From: Gracilaria gracilis
Lineage: Eukaryota; Rhodophyta; Florideophyceae; Gracilariales; Gracilariaceae
Direction of reading: 5' to 3'
NCBI GenBank assembly: GCA_030374805.1
Contig: JARGSG010000013.1
Location: 496,001 to 560,000, forward strand
Length of the DNA stretch: 64,000 bases
Made by a program: the position numbers and the translations under genes. Positions 41,078 to 51,702 of this stretch are shown piece by piece (position 1 is the stretch's first letter; the number at the start of each line of letters is the position of its first letter). A model generated the notes under the pieces. The model was not told the DNA's origin. It ran no database searches and worked only from the letters and a program-made list of their open reading frames with translations.

Positions 41078-42018
41078 ATGAACGCGCGTGAGCCACTTGC
41101 ACCGCGCAAGCGGCGCCACCTCCTTCCCGCCACCGTCATCGCGCTCTCGCTCTCGCTGTTGATACTGTTGCCTTCACTGGTTGCCATCGCGCCGGCGCGA
41201 AGCAGCGCGCCCAACGCACGGCGGCTGCTGTACGATGACGACTACCTGCGACGAATCACAGAAGCGAAACCCGAACCTGGTGTACATCGGCTGTGCGCGC
41301 GTGCTGATCGTCTCGGCGGCCAAGTCCGGCACGTCGTCGCTGTTCCAGTTCCTGTACCGCGGCGCGACGGCGTCGGCGGTGGAGCACACGTACTCGCGGT
41401 GCCACACGTTCGTGCAGAACGTGGAGCTCGCACTGCTGGCTGCGGCGCGCCACCTTTGTTCACCAACACCCGCGCGCTGAGCAGCGCTTCATATTGGACG
41501 AGCGACGACGTGCTGCGCGTGGCGGTGCAGCGGCCGCCGTTCGAGCGGCTGCTGTCGGCGTTCAAGAGCAAGTTCTCGTGCGAGACGCGGCTGTACAACA
41601 CCAACACGCGCAACCGGCACGCCATGGTGCCGCAGCTGCGACGGCTGGCGGCGCTGCCAGCCGCGCAACGCGTCGTGCATGAGAGCGTGTCTGAGTTCGC
41701 GCTGGCGCTGTCGCGCGTGCAGCGCCGCGCGCTTCTTCGCCGTTTCGACCTGCAGCGCCTGGACGTGCACATCCGCCCGCAGCGGCTGTTCGCCGACGCG
41801 GTGGGCGTATCACGCCGTGTTGGGACGTGTCCGACCTGTCTAACGTGTCCGCGCTGGCGCCTATCATTCGGCGCTTGCCGTTCGGAGCGTTGGTGGCGGC
41901 TGGCGTGCCGCATCGACACGCGTCCGGCAGTTACGAGCTGCAGCTGCCGGAACGCGCCGCGCGCCGTTTGCTGCGATTCGCCGCCGAGTCGGAGGTGTTG
42001 CCCGCCAAGTACGCCTGA
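41078..42018 (+). pseudogene. Carbohydrate sulfotransferase-like gene with frame breaks
   Basis: A Golgi-type type II membrane enzyme in outline: a short basic N-terminus, then a signal anchor (LLPATVIALSLSLLILLPSL), then a PAPS-binding 5' loop (AAKSGTSSLFQFLYRG, near 41320). A 3'-phosphate-binding region follows (LRVAVQRPPFERLLSAFKSKF, near 41520), then LDVHIRPQRLF near 41760 and a C-terminus ending near 42018. The reaction would be transfer of sulfate from PAPS to a polysaccharide, fitting red algal sulfated galactans. The motifs fall in three frames, with shifts near 41253, 41450 and 41815. Either the gene is dead or the assembly carries single-base errors, since the motifs are well preserved. 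GC-rich codon use like the genes at 18434 and 21200. Confidence 0.65.
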
Positions 42019-42204
42019 TCACCTTGGCGCCTGCAGCTCAAAGAGCAATCCATGTGCGCCATACAAAAATTATACCATCCTTTCTTGTCTCCAAGTAAAG
42101 CTTTTTGTTCTTCAAACACAATCTACACGTAGTCCTTTAAGATGGCACCCTAATCGTTGTCAACAAGCCTTCTACCACGCACCATTGTCCACCTTGACTC
42201 CTAG

Positions 42205-43344
42205 CTAGAACCCGGCGCATTGCCCTGAAGCAGTTAACGTAACTGTGTTGCCTGAACCCGTCGGCGCCGGGTTGTTATTTACGCACGACAGTTCACTAAA
42301 CGTGTTACCAGTAATCGAAACGCCCCCGGTATTCACCGAAATCGATGCCACTCCAACAGTGTTGTCCGACACAGTTACATCATCGTTCTCCACCATTTCC
42401 ACAGACACATCAGAGTTCAAAGAGAATACAACTGGGCCCGAGTTGCCCTTAATCAAAGCGTTTTCGTTGGCGAAACTCGAATCAATCAACGAAACCGCTC
42501 CACAGTTCAGAATCGCAACGTCGCCGCTCACAGTCGACTGCATCAGTGAAACACTGCCCGACACTCCACTTACGCTAAAGTCACTGTCCGCGTCAATCAT
42601 GGTGAGCGTCACCGAGCCAGTTAGAGCTGAGATGATAACATCACTCACCATGGCCGATGTAAGCATCACATCTCCAGACTGGTCCACGACGGACAGGTCT
42701 CCTGAAGGAAAGCTCGCTCCGTCCAACTTCACGTCTCCCACACCTTTCTCCACAGAAACACCGCCGGTGATGGTGGACAGTGCGCATGAAGGCGATTCCT
42801 CCGCGGAAAGGTCACCGGTACGCCCCACCAGTTGAACGACGGCCGTGATATCCGCATCACACAGCACCACATCTCCGGTGCCCAGATTGGCCGAGATTCC
42901 CCCAACGGTTCCGCCTGTGACTGTGATTTCTCCAGAGTTCTGGTTCATTATGGATGTAGCAGTACCTTCCACAACGATTGAGCCGGAATTCAAGAGCGAC
43001 ACCTGTCCCACGACGACGCCTGCGCCCACTTGCACAACGCTGGAGGGCGACGATGTGGAGGAAACAACGCCAGAAACAGTAGTTGTTCCTTGTAAACTGA
43101 TGTCCCCGGATGATGTAGCCAGGACGCCCCCAGAGATCTGAGTGGCCCCCGTAGTGGAGAGTGATCCTCCATTAATAACTTCAACGGATCCTGTGATAGT
43201 AGCCCCATTAATGGTGCATGCAATGCCGTCAACCACAACATTGTTGGTTACGCTTCCTGTGATCGTGCCCATACATGACACTTGAGCGAGAGCTACTTAC
43301 GCAAGAAGTATTGATGAGAGGATCGCAGTTTTAAATGGAGTCAT
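42205..43344 (-). CDS. Secreted beta-repeat protein with a stop inside the signal peptide
   Basis: Read from the ATG at 43344 it starts MTPFKTAILSSILLA, then a TAA (43297-43299), then VALAQVSCMGTITGSV. Without that stop this would be a textbook signal peptide cleaved after ALAQ. The rest (about 360 residues) is open: Gly/Ser/Thr/Val-rich short strands such as ITVTGGTVGGISANLGTGDV and VSVEKGVGDVKLDGASF, the look of a right-handed beta-helix or similar surface protein. Few cysteines, at both ends. A TATA box sits 120 bp upstream. Either a very recent nonsense mutation, a sequence error, or readthrough. The alternative start at Met in SCMG would lose secretion. Function unknown. Confidence 0.6.
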
Positions 43345-43464
43345 ATTGAGAACCTAACAGTTTGTTGCAGTGCGTGAACTAGGTGAGAAGAATCGCATAG
43401 GGAAGCGGAGGGTGGTTCAAGCAGACTAAAGACTAGCCTTCGAAGGTGAGCTCTGAAGGTTCCC

Positions 43465-43471
43465 TTTTATA
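43465..43471 (-). promoter_or_regulatory. TATA box of the beta-repeat gene
   Basis: TATAAAA on the minus strand, about 121 bp upstream of the ATG at 43344. It suggests the locus still has an intact promoter. Confidence 0.6.
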
Positions 43472-44083
43472 TGGGACACAAACCTAACGGTTTCTCTCGA
43501 AACACTCGGATGAATTAGCCAAGTAAACTACCTTCGGCACTTCTGATGAATGAGGGAACTCCATGATGAATGCAGTTGGTCTTTGCTGTAGATATGCAAA
43601 TGGCAGGTGAAAGTTATACGAGGAACGTAGCATGGGGTTCTAATGATTGGCGAAGCGGTTCTAATGATTGGCGAAGCATACTTATCGTAAATCCTTAGCC
43701 AGAGGAATATGAGGACAAGATATAATGTGTAAAGATACATCGATTTGTACTGGAATTCAGAGTGACTGCGTCCTTGGCGACTGCAAGAACCACCCGATAA
43801 TGAAGGGAAGATTATTCTATCGAGATGTGTCAAGTAGGTTTCAATTCAATGACTGAATTGCTTCTCGCGATAACCCTCTAAACCCTACCCTTGGTAGCTG
43901 GGAGCAAAAGTGTCATTGTTGGGGTAAAACGGCAGAGCTACCCTTGTAAACCGGAACTCAGCACGTGGACTGAAAGTCACGTGTACTACCTGTCGCCTGG
44001 AATCGCATATTCCCGGTAGAGTGGACAATCTGGGTTAGATTTTTCTTTCACAACCACTATCGTCTCCTTGAACGGAGCCACCT
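43472..44083. other. Intergenic region, short tandem duplication only
   Basis: No gene recognised. A direct repeat GGTTCTAATGATTGGCGAAG occurs twice in tandem at about 43636-43675. Confidence 0.6.
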
Positions 44084-45788
44084 TCAAACTGAAAAAGCGA
44101 ACACCAATATTGAAACCGCACTAACCACGCTTTCGTGAGTCAAGAGCATGTCGAACTCTATCTTGCTCCGGTTGTTAAATCTGTATATCGTGGTCACACT
44201 CCATTCACAACTCACCCTTAGCGTATTGGCCAATATTTCGCTTTCGATTGCCCGACCCACTTCCGGTATTCGTTGCTTCACCCCGGTGCACCTCGGAAGC
44301 GTTGACCAAGTCAGGTAATACGTCATTTCTGGGTGCCCTGCAATATCGGAATAGGAGATCAGCTTCTCTTCTGTCGCTTCATCATGCCAGAACCATGTCC
44401 CGGCACCAAGAAAGCCTCCAGCTACATTTTGGATGTACTGTTAGTCCACTACTTTCGCCTTACAAGTTCTATAGGAAGTTTTAGCCTCGCAGCATATGGC
44501 AGTCTCAGAGTGAAAAACTCTAACCGACTCCCCTTCTTTCAAATCTAGTTTCCACTTGATTTTGTAGCTGTGGTTGTCCACTCCATACCATGCACTGATC
44601 GAGGTAGAAGAAGCACTGCTCGCTTGATCAAAAAGCTCATCATCATCCGTTATCGACCTCTCTGAGAAACCGGCCGAAGAAGAGCTCTGGAGATCGACTC
44701 CATCGTAAGCAGGACGAAAGGCCGTCCGTCTGTCTATTCCAGTCTGAAGCTCTACGTCTACGCCTGCAAGATCATAATGTAATGGGTTTCTTATAGTAAA
44801 GAAGCGCTTGGTTTTCCTTAGCCCATTCTCATCTGGCGTGTGACTTACCCGGTAGAACGTCTCAAAGGCGGGAATATATGGGCTCATCTGTCGATAACAG
44901 ACATTCAGTAGTCCGTTGCCTTTACCGCAGACATCGAACACAATTCAATAATGGTGCAAAGTGTCTACCACCGAATTCATCAACAAGCTTTCTCGTTTCA
45001 TTCGCTCCGCCACATCTTCATCCAAGAAGCACAATGACCCAATATTGTCAACGCGGTGTACAGTTACAGCCCCATTGCTCAAAACAAACGCATTGAACAA
45101 TTCTCCTCGGCTGTTGGTCCGTCTAGGTTCGCTAACCGCCGCGCGCACGCGCTCAGGGGAAAATGAGGGAGGCGAAGGCAAAAGGTTGGGCACCAAAGGA
45201 AAGCCCCGCAGTGGATGCGGATGCCCCCAGACCTCCTGTGGGGAGTCTGGAATTGTTTATTAAGTAGACGTTCTCAATCTGCCACCTACGATTTGTAGGT
45301 GGCAGTGCTCCTGATTCAAACTTGAATCTGCGTGGGGTGCTTGCTTCCAATTTGCATTTAGGAACCCAGCTTTTGGAGGTGCAACTGCTGTCAAGATCGC
45401 CTTGCTTGCAAGGTGGATCAACATCGGCCTTCGCGGAGAAGTGTTTTTGTATTCCCATGAGTGTACCATCGACACTTCCATCAACAGATTCAATCTGAAT
45501 TCTAGCACCACGAGCTTCACGAATCATAGTCTGCCATGCTTCTTCAGACTGGATCTTTTCCCCCCACTGAAACGAATTGGTGAACCAAACGTGATGAGGG
45601 GAACATTGCCCCGGCTGTCAACCACTTCGAGTGAATCCAAAGCAATTTGCATATTCTTCCGTAAATGAAAACCTATCAGAATCAAACACGGTTGCTTCCA
45701 TTTTCACAGCAACGGCTCCCTCACGATCAATCTGTAACGCGTACGGAGTCAATAATCTCCCACTGGATCGTTCTGTTATGTTCTTCAT
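44084..45788 (-). pseudogene. DUF4139-like gene, decayed minus-strand copy
   Basis: Leftward, from an ATG at 45788 (MKNITERSSGRLLTPYALQI). Homology to the plus-strand copy at 46597 runs in order: IALDSLEVVDSRGNVPL, EEAW..MIREARGARIQIES, AVTVHRVDNIGSLCFLDEDV, SPYIPAFETFYRVSH, FFTIRNPLHYDLAGVDVELQ and finally TTIYRFNNRSKIEFDMLLTH near 44180. The overall plan (two ends of beta-strands around a central region with N(P/x)L.(Y/F)DL) resembles DUF4139 (mucoidy-inhibitor-A-like) proteins. The motifs lie in several frames and the C-terminus found in the other copy is missing. Called a pseudogene; some breaks could be unrecognised short introns. Family assignment tentative. Confidence 0.5.
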
Positions 45789-46596
45789 GATCTAATATGT
45801 GGGGGATACTCGAGTGAAACTGGATCTTCCGTGGTGGCAGTTCGAAAAGCCTCGAACCCTTCGATGCGGAGGCGATAATGAACGTGCAATCTACAGCTCT
45901 GGTGAGGGCCGCCCCGTCATCCCTGAAGAAAACTACCTTTTGGCTGGTTGATATAGAAGAGCCATAGACAGTAGATTGTTGTGATCCAACGACTATTGGG
46001 TTTCAGCGGACAAAGCATTACCAAGCTACACATGTACGATTCAACCTTTGCCAAGATCCCGAGTCTGACTGGAACTGGATGCAACACAGCGAGCCACCGA
46101 TCCATAGAAACAGTTGTAAGGTTTCTCTTTGGTGGAATTCGAACACAATTTCATTGTCACAAACTAAGAATACAACACGACACGAAATGTCGATTCCATA
46201 GAACTGAACTTGGAATGAAGATTCATTTGAATCTGGAATTCAATTGAATTTGTAGATGCGGGGATCTCGATGACTTTTTGTCTGACCTGGGTAGAATTCT
46301 GTGACTGATACGACGGAAAGTTAAGCTTTCTTCTTCCCAGTTGGAATTACAGAAATATCGCATCGTCCAACAAATCATTGTGCCTCATTCGACTCCAACA
46401 GCGCAATGTGTTCCTGTTACGATAGAGATTCGATCACCACCAGAGTCTGGTGTACAAGCTTCACTTAAAAGTCAAGGAAGCTGGTCAAATAGTCGTAGAG
46501 TGACCCCTCTTCTTGAAAGCTAAACAATCGACTGGCTTTGTTCCGAACAAAGTAAATATACCAAGTTCCCAGATAGTTGAAAACAATCATGCCGCC
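45789..46596. other. Divergent spacer between the two DUF4139-like copies
   Basis: About 0.8 kb between head-to-head gene copies, so it should hold both promoters. Short ORFs only. No clear TATA box was seen close to either start. Confidence 0.45.
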
Positions 46597-48657
46597 ATGA
46601 TTGAAGCAAAGAAGCAGTCCAATGTGACATCCCGACACCTTAGGCCCCATCTTCTCCACATTTACCGACGTGGATTTGTTGGGGGTGTTCATGAAAACAT
46701 CAGTTGTTGGCTCTGAGACACTTCATTTCGATGTACCTCCAAAGGATATTGAAATTGCTCTAATCTCACTGAGTGTAACTGATAGCTGTGGAGCCACTCA
46801 CTACAAGTGTTTGTGTTCACTCTCCGGTCTCGGTGAATGTTGCAACGGAAGGATCCGAAGAAGCGTGGACAGAAGTACTAAAGCGGTACCAAGGAACAAG
46901 AGTGGGGATCGAAACTTCTGAAGGTAGAGCAGAGGGAACACTTGTCGGGTTTCGTCAAGAACGTTACAAGTCGACAGACAACTATAATACCGGGGTTGAG
47001 ATCCACTCACGGTTCTTTATTATTATTCGTTGTGGTTCTAAGGTCTCCTTTCACCCCGTTGATTCGGTCACAGCGTTACACTTCCAGGACCAAGAGATGT
47101 GTGACGCACTTTGCAAAGACAGTTTTATGAAGCAGTATATGACACAAAGAAGAGATGGAGATACGATTCACATAGTCGCACATGGTAAAGGCCCAGGAGA
47201 AAACGAGGTTAGATATTCGGTATCGAGCTCATTTGCCCCAGCGTACGAGGTAAATTACGTGCTGGAAGTAGATGAGGACGAAGACATCTACGCATATGGT
47301 GTTCGCCCAGATCGGGGTCTCAAATGCTATTTCACGCTTCACAATCCCCTGCCATTCGATCTCTCTGATGTCCAAATCGTATTCTGCTCGCAACAGAAGC
47401 GATCCAACCTGTCTTTTTGTCCGTATAGTGCTCTCGAAGAGAATCCAAAGCAAGGCGAGGACGCTGAAGATATTGCATCTGGCTCTGACACAAGGTTGAG
47501 CGTCGTGGAAGAGCCGTTGGAGAATCTTGTTGATGAGTTTAGTGAGGTTAGCTCATCACCTTCAATGAAACATAATTATGAGCACCAGGGTATGTGAGGC
47601 ACGAGATTCTTGTGAAAGTTAGTCTACGGATGAATGAATTTGTTCGAATGATGATTTTTGAGAAGATGTGCTCAGGGGGCATAGTTCGAACCGTTCAAAC
47701 CCAAACAGAAGACAATTCATGCGCTGCTGCCGCCCTATATATATTACACGAACAACTTGAAGCAGGGCATCTTTATGTTAAATCGAAATGCAGTGGTATT
47801 TCAAAACAGTTCCACGTTATTCCTCTTGCTCGCAATGATTGCGACAGCTTTCTGATAATTCGGATATCGAATGGAATGCATACAAACAGGTGCACATTGG
47901 CGACATGCACTCCTGCTATATATCACAAAATCAATTGAGCGTATGGAGGGAAAAGACTAAGACGTTGATCGGCCGAATTCAGAACAAGAGTGATCAGGAA
48001 GTTGATATTTTTGTGCATCACTGTTTACGCTCAGGAGCAAGGAGAGAGGGCACCGCTGAAGGTGTTCTAAGGAGAGGGGAATGGTTGCATGAGCGTGAGG
48101 GAGACAAAATGGAGCCGTATACGCACTCTGTTGACATGAGAGGAGTTGCCTACATGTTCAAACTTGCACCTTATGAGACGCCCTGGGTGACAATCCGAGA
48201 GCGTCTACCATTTGAGGACAAGCACATGATTCTTGAAGGCTTGGAGAGCGAGACGACTTGCCATCTAGAAGTGAGAGAACTTGTTCCCTTCGCGACGTTG
48301 CAGTCGTTGCGTTGGATCTTGTCTGTTCAAAGGGAGTCAGAGCAACTGAAGATGGAACAATCGCTGCACCAAATGAAACTCAAGAAGATTGAAGTCTATC
48401 GCACTATGAACCCAAGGCAGCCAAATGACGTCCAGGCCGAGGCTGAACAGAAAGAGGAAAAGCGTGGCCTGTTGGTGGAGGAAGAGCTGCAGGAATACTT
48501 GATGCGCACAACGAAGGCGAAGGAGGCGCGCTTGGTGCTTAAACGCCTAGTGACTGAAGTTGAGTACAGGCTGTCCGAGGTACAGCGGGAGACAGCGGTT
48601 ATCAAAAGGCAAATGGGGCACCTGGAGCTGACTGGGGGCGTCACTGCTCATGAGTGA
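46597..48657 (+). pseudogene. DUF4139-like gene, plus-strand copy
   Basis: Likely start ATG 46597 (MIEAKKQSNVTSRHLRPHLL). N-terminal part: HFDVPPKDIEIALISLSVTD. Middle: EEAWTEVLKRYQGTRVGIET, PVDSVTALHFQDQEMC, SSSFAPAYEVNYVLEVDEDE and CYFTLHNPLPFDLSDVQIVF. C-terminal part from about 47850: LIGRIQNKSDQEVDIFVHHC, then YETPWVTIRERLPFE, then a coiled-coil helix to the end (ALQSLRWILSVQ-type, ending GGVTAHE). Frame changes are needed near 46700, 46790 and in 47600-47850. The last 270 residues are open and well conserved, so the gene may be functional with unrecognised short introns or sequence errors. No function is proposed. Confidence 0.5.
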
Positions 48658-49116
48658 AGACGTGTCTTTTGCGATCACACGAGCGAATCGCCACTCCATC
48701 CCAAAGTTAAAAATATATTTAGCAAGCTTTGTTGTTCCCAAATCAAGATCATGAGCTGTCGCGCTTTACAAATGAAAATTCCCACCATCACGTGCAGTCG
48801 ATATAGCAAAACCGCCTCTGCAGTATGTTGCTATATCAATTTGCAATAGAACGCCAGTCGCAGCGCATTTTATGACGATATTTTCTAAAAACCGAGATGT
48901 AGCACTGGGGAGGCGGTTTGCCCAGAATCACGAACAAATGAATAACAGGTCACTCCTTTGTCCAGATAGCACAGAAATCGATTTCTTGCAACGACGTGTA
49001 CACGTCATCAATTGTGTCAATGTTTACGCATTGGCCCTCGACTGGCGGCTTCCAGGGAGAAGCGGAGTAGCGACAACGACGCTCACGCATATGCGCGCCG
49101 TACACCACTCGACTTT
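48658..49116. other. Intergenic region with a 10-bp inverted repeat
   Basis: GATATAGCAA (48800-48809) and TTGCTATATC (48828-48837) form an inverted repeat with an 18-nt spacer. The block TAGAACGCCAGTC at about 48847 also occurs near 22867. No gene seen. Confidence 0.5.
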
Positions 49117-49860
49117 CAGAACTTGAACTTCAAAACTTTGAACCGTAGAGTTACCGCCTCAAAGAGGCAGTTGTGAAGTAGAGACAGCACAGAAACTGCG
49201 TCATGCGGCATGCCAGGCGCATTGCACCATCGCGGAAGCCCGCGGTTTGCAGTAAACATCAATGTCGCTCTGGACCCCGGAGTGGGGAACAAGATCGTAT
49301 AAAGCACTGCCCAAAGCGAAAATATCTGATGCGCTCGCTGCCAACCGGCTCGCAGGACTTGGATTTCGCGCATCGCCCGCCACACAGTCGTCTGTGCTCG
49401 CGTTCACAACGGGGTTATAGGACTTGTCGCGGTCAACTCCTGGGGGACTTAAGAAAGAGGAGAGACTGACCTGTAATGCGTAGCCGAGTTTTTGCATATA
49501 TTAGTTTGTGTTTGACGCCACCTGTGCCGCTCGTCGGTTCATAGGCGATTTGAGTTCGACTGTCGAGCTACCCATGTCGCAAAGAGGAACGGACAAGTCA
49601 CTTTCATTGGTGAATGGGATGAAAACCGTCGCTTCGTGTTGTAGGCCTGTTTTGAAGATACTATTTCCATCGCTTGCAAGAGGCGTCTTCGCTGATGGAC
49701 GTTTCTCGCAACCTCTCCGATGATGCCACTTGCCTCTCATAATATGCTCTCCCTCGCTCTCCGTAGGATTCTACGTATTCATGGAAAAGCAAGTCTACAT
49801 ACCGACGATATGTAAGACCCATTCTGTGCGACCTCATGCTGATCAGGGACAAGTTCCGAC
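49117..49860 (-). pseudogene. Protein kinase remnant
   Basis: Minus-strand fragments in order: VPLCDMGSSTVELKS (near 49560, like the kinase DFG segment, here DMG), then ASDIFALGSALYDLV (near 49310, like subdomain IX, SDIYALG.LYEL). The conserved aspartate and glycine of subdomain IX are present. An upstream segment to 49860 may hold earlier subdomains but HRD and the glycine loop were not found. The pieces lie in two frames. A possible 31-nt GTCAGT...CCCCAG intron sits at about 49440-49470 but is short. Probably a dead kinase fragment. Confidence 0.4.
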
Positions 49861-49910
49861 AGTATCATGAAACACGTCGGCGACACTCATAGAATCATAC
49901 ACCTTCGTGA

Positions 49911-50399
49911 ATGAACCACACAGCATGCGACAGCAATGGATCCTACCGTTTGGTGTCGTATGAGTGCCGCCGCCATCGTTTGAAAATTTTGAACTGTGAC
50001 ATCTTGTGCCCACTAACTCCTACCACGGGCCCCTTCGTCTCAACAACAACTCTTCTTCCTTTGAGGGCTGCTTCGAGTGGTCTGGCACTTCCATACCTTG
50101 TAACTGTTACTCCTTCCCACCCTCTTCAGTTGCAGCAAACTTACCTTGAGCTTGCCGAACGGCACTCTCCCCTTCCTTCTCCATCTAACGTCTTTCCAGG
50201 CGAATGGCCACTAACGCGGGTGGTATTCATACATACGCCGTGCAATGAGAGTGAGAGCGGACCACTAAGGGCTAGTTGGCCAATGACCTGTGAACGACTA
50301 TCGGCAATCGAGAACGAAACGGAGTGCCCCATATCTCTTTATGGCCGTTGGGTTGCGATTGCGTTGCTGCTTCGGAAGAACCAAAGTGAAAGAATCTAA
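49911..50399 (+). CDS. Hypothetical ORF, doubtful
   Basis: 162 codons, plus strand, containing LALPYLVTVTPSHPLQLQQT and CPISLYGRWVAIALLLRKNQ. Composition is protein-like but no family is recognised. It could be an exon of a larger gene, since it begins and ends without context. Low confidence. Confidence 0.25.
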   Translation: MNHTACDSNGSYRLVSYECRRHRLKILNCDILCPLTPTTGPFVSTTTLLPLRAASSGLALPYLVTVTPSHPLQLQQTYLELAERHSPLPSPSNVFPGEWPLTRVVFIHTPCNESESGPLRASWPMTCERLSAIENETECPISLYGRWVAIALLLRKNQSERI

Positions 50400-50622
50400 T
50401 GCGTTTGCAACTTTATATGATTACAAGAAGATAGCAAAACAAAGTCCAGACACTTTGAAATGGTTTATTCGAAATTGTACAAACACTTCTGAACGGTTAG
50501 GCACTTGGAGCAAGGCAAACGTCACAATAGTACAGCACAAAAAGATTGATAATGTGTGATCCACAATAGCAATACGTAGGAAGAACCAAGGCTGAGAAAA
50601 CAAAAAGAATGTAGTCCAACAG

Positions 50623-51702
50623 TCATGCAGCCCGAATTCGAACGGCGTGGAAGGCATGCATCACCTTGCGAAGTAATTTGTTAGACGATTTGTTCTTTGG
50701 TTCAGGCAGCACGAAGGAGACACTTAGTTCGTTTGGATCCATAGTAGAGACATAGAAGGTCCGAGAATGCCTGATATATGCTTCACGATGATCAGCATCC
50801 TTGAGCGAGAACTGTGAGAGATTCGAAAACGCTTTGTTACTTTGCATGGGAGGATTGGGCAGGGGTCGATCACACTCGTTGTTAGGGCTGTGAGCGCTGT
50901 AGGTACGATGCACTCGGTCTGGTGAGGAGTTTTGCGCTGTGCAGGGGAAAGATTCACGAGGAGTGAAGCGACGTTGTTCTAGTTTTGGAGCAGGCTTCTT
51001 ATGCAGGAGGCTGAACGGACGCGTGGGATGCGATGAAGGAGACTTAAATTTGAAGTCGTTTTCTGCTGGTTTGTGCAAATCTCCAATGACCACTGGAGCT
51101 GTGTTCATACGAGTCAGCCTGTTATCCTGATTCAGCGGAGAGGACGGAAGTGCGAGTGAGTTCCGTCTGCGTTCCCGGTATTCTTCGAATGAGGGTTCAT
51201 CTTCATCAGAGGATATATCGAAATCGGAACTTATATCCTTTGCAGCCTCATGCTTGTTCATACGGAGAGTATCTATCTCCGTCGTTCGTCGGAAGGATCG
51301 ACGAAATGGAGAAACCCGATTTACATGTTGAATACAACGACGAAGTCCGCCTTTCCGTGTGACGATAGGGATGCCCGCCTTATCGGCCCTAACACCTGAA
51401 GATTTGGAAGTGAACGAAAATGAAGACAAATCTGAGCTGCTGAAGGAATAGGCACGTGCAGGCCGGAAGGCGGCTGGGAAGTTCGCCTCTGGCGGAACTG
51501 AAGACGGGGAGTTTGCCGGTGAGCTCGAGATGATGCGACGGTATCGTAGACGAGTGTGTGCGTAGTCTGGCTGACGAGGGAGCTGTGGCACGACGTTGGA
51601 AGCGCGATCATATGGACGCCGAAGCTCATACAGTTGGTAAGGATCAACGTGAGAGGGCTGGGCGCGCAAGCGCGCGGATGTAGTCTTGGTGAAGAAGCTC
51701 AT
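50623..51702 (-). CDS. Hypothetical disordered, basic protein
   Basis: 359 residues, single exon, starting MSFFTKTTSARLRAQ at 51702. Rich in Ser, Arg and Pro with low-complexity segments (YSFSSSDLSSFSFTSKSS, about residues 84-100), an acidic patch (ISSDFDISSDEDEPSFEEY, about 155-175) and a basic C-terminus ending MHAFHAVRIRAA. No known domain. The uninterrupted frame, biased composition and ATG context support a real gene. Possibly a phosphorylated scaffold or regulatory protein, but that is only inference from composition. Confidence 0.6.
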   Translation of the reverse strand: MSFFTKTTSARLRAQPSHVDPYQLYELRRPYDRASNVVPQLPRQPDYAHTRLRYRRIISSSPANSPSSVPPEANFPAAFRPARAYSFSSSDLSSFSFTSKSSGVRADKAGIPIVTRKGGLRRCIQHVNRVSPFRRSFRRTTEIDTLRMNKHEAAKDISSDFDISSDEDEPSFEEYRERRRNSLALPSSPLNQDNRLTRMNTAPVVIGDLHKPAENDFKFKSPSSHPTRPFSLLHKKPAPKLEQRRFTPRESFPCTAQNSSPDRVHRTYSAHSPNNECDRPLPNPPMQSNKAFSNLSQFSLKDADHREAYIRHSRTFYVSTMDPNELSVSFVLPEPKNKSSNKLLRKVMHAFHAVRIRAA

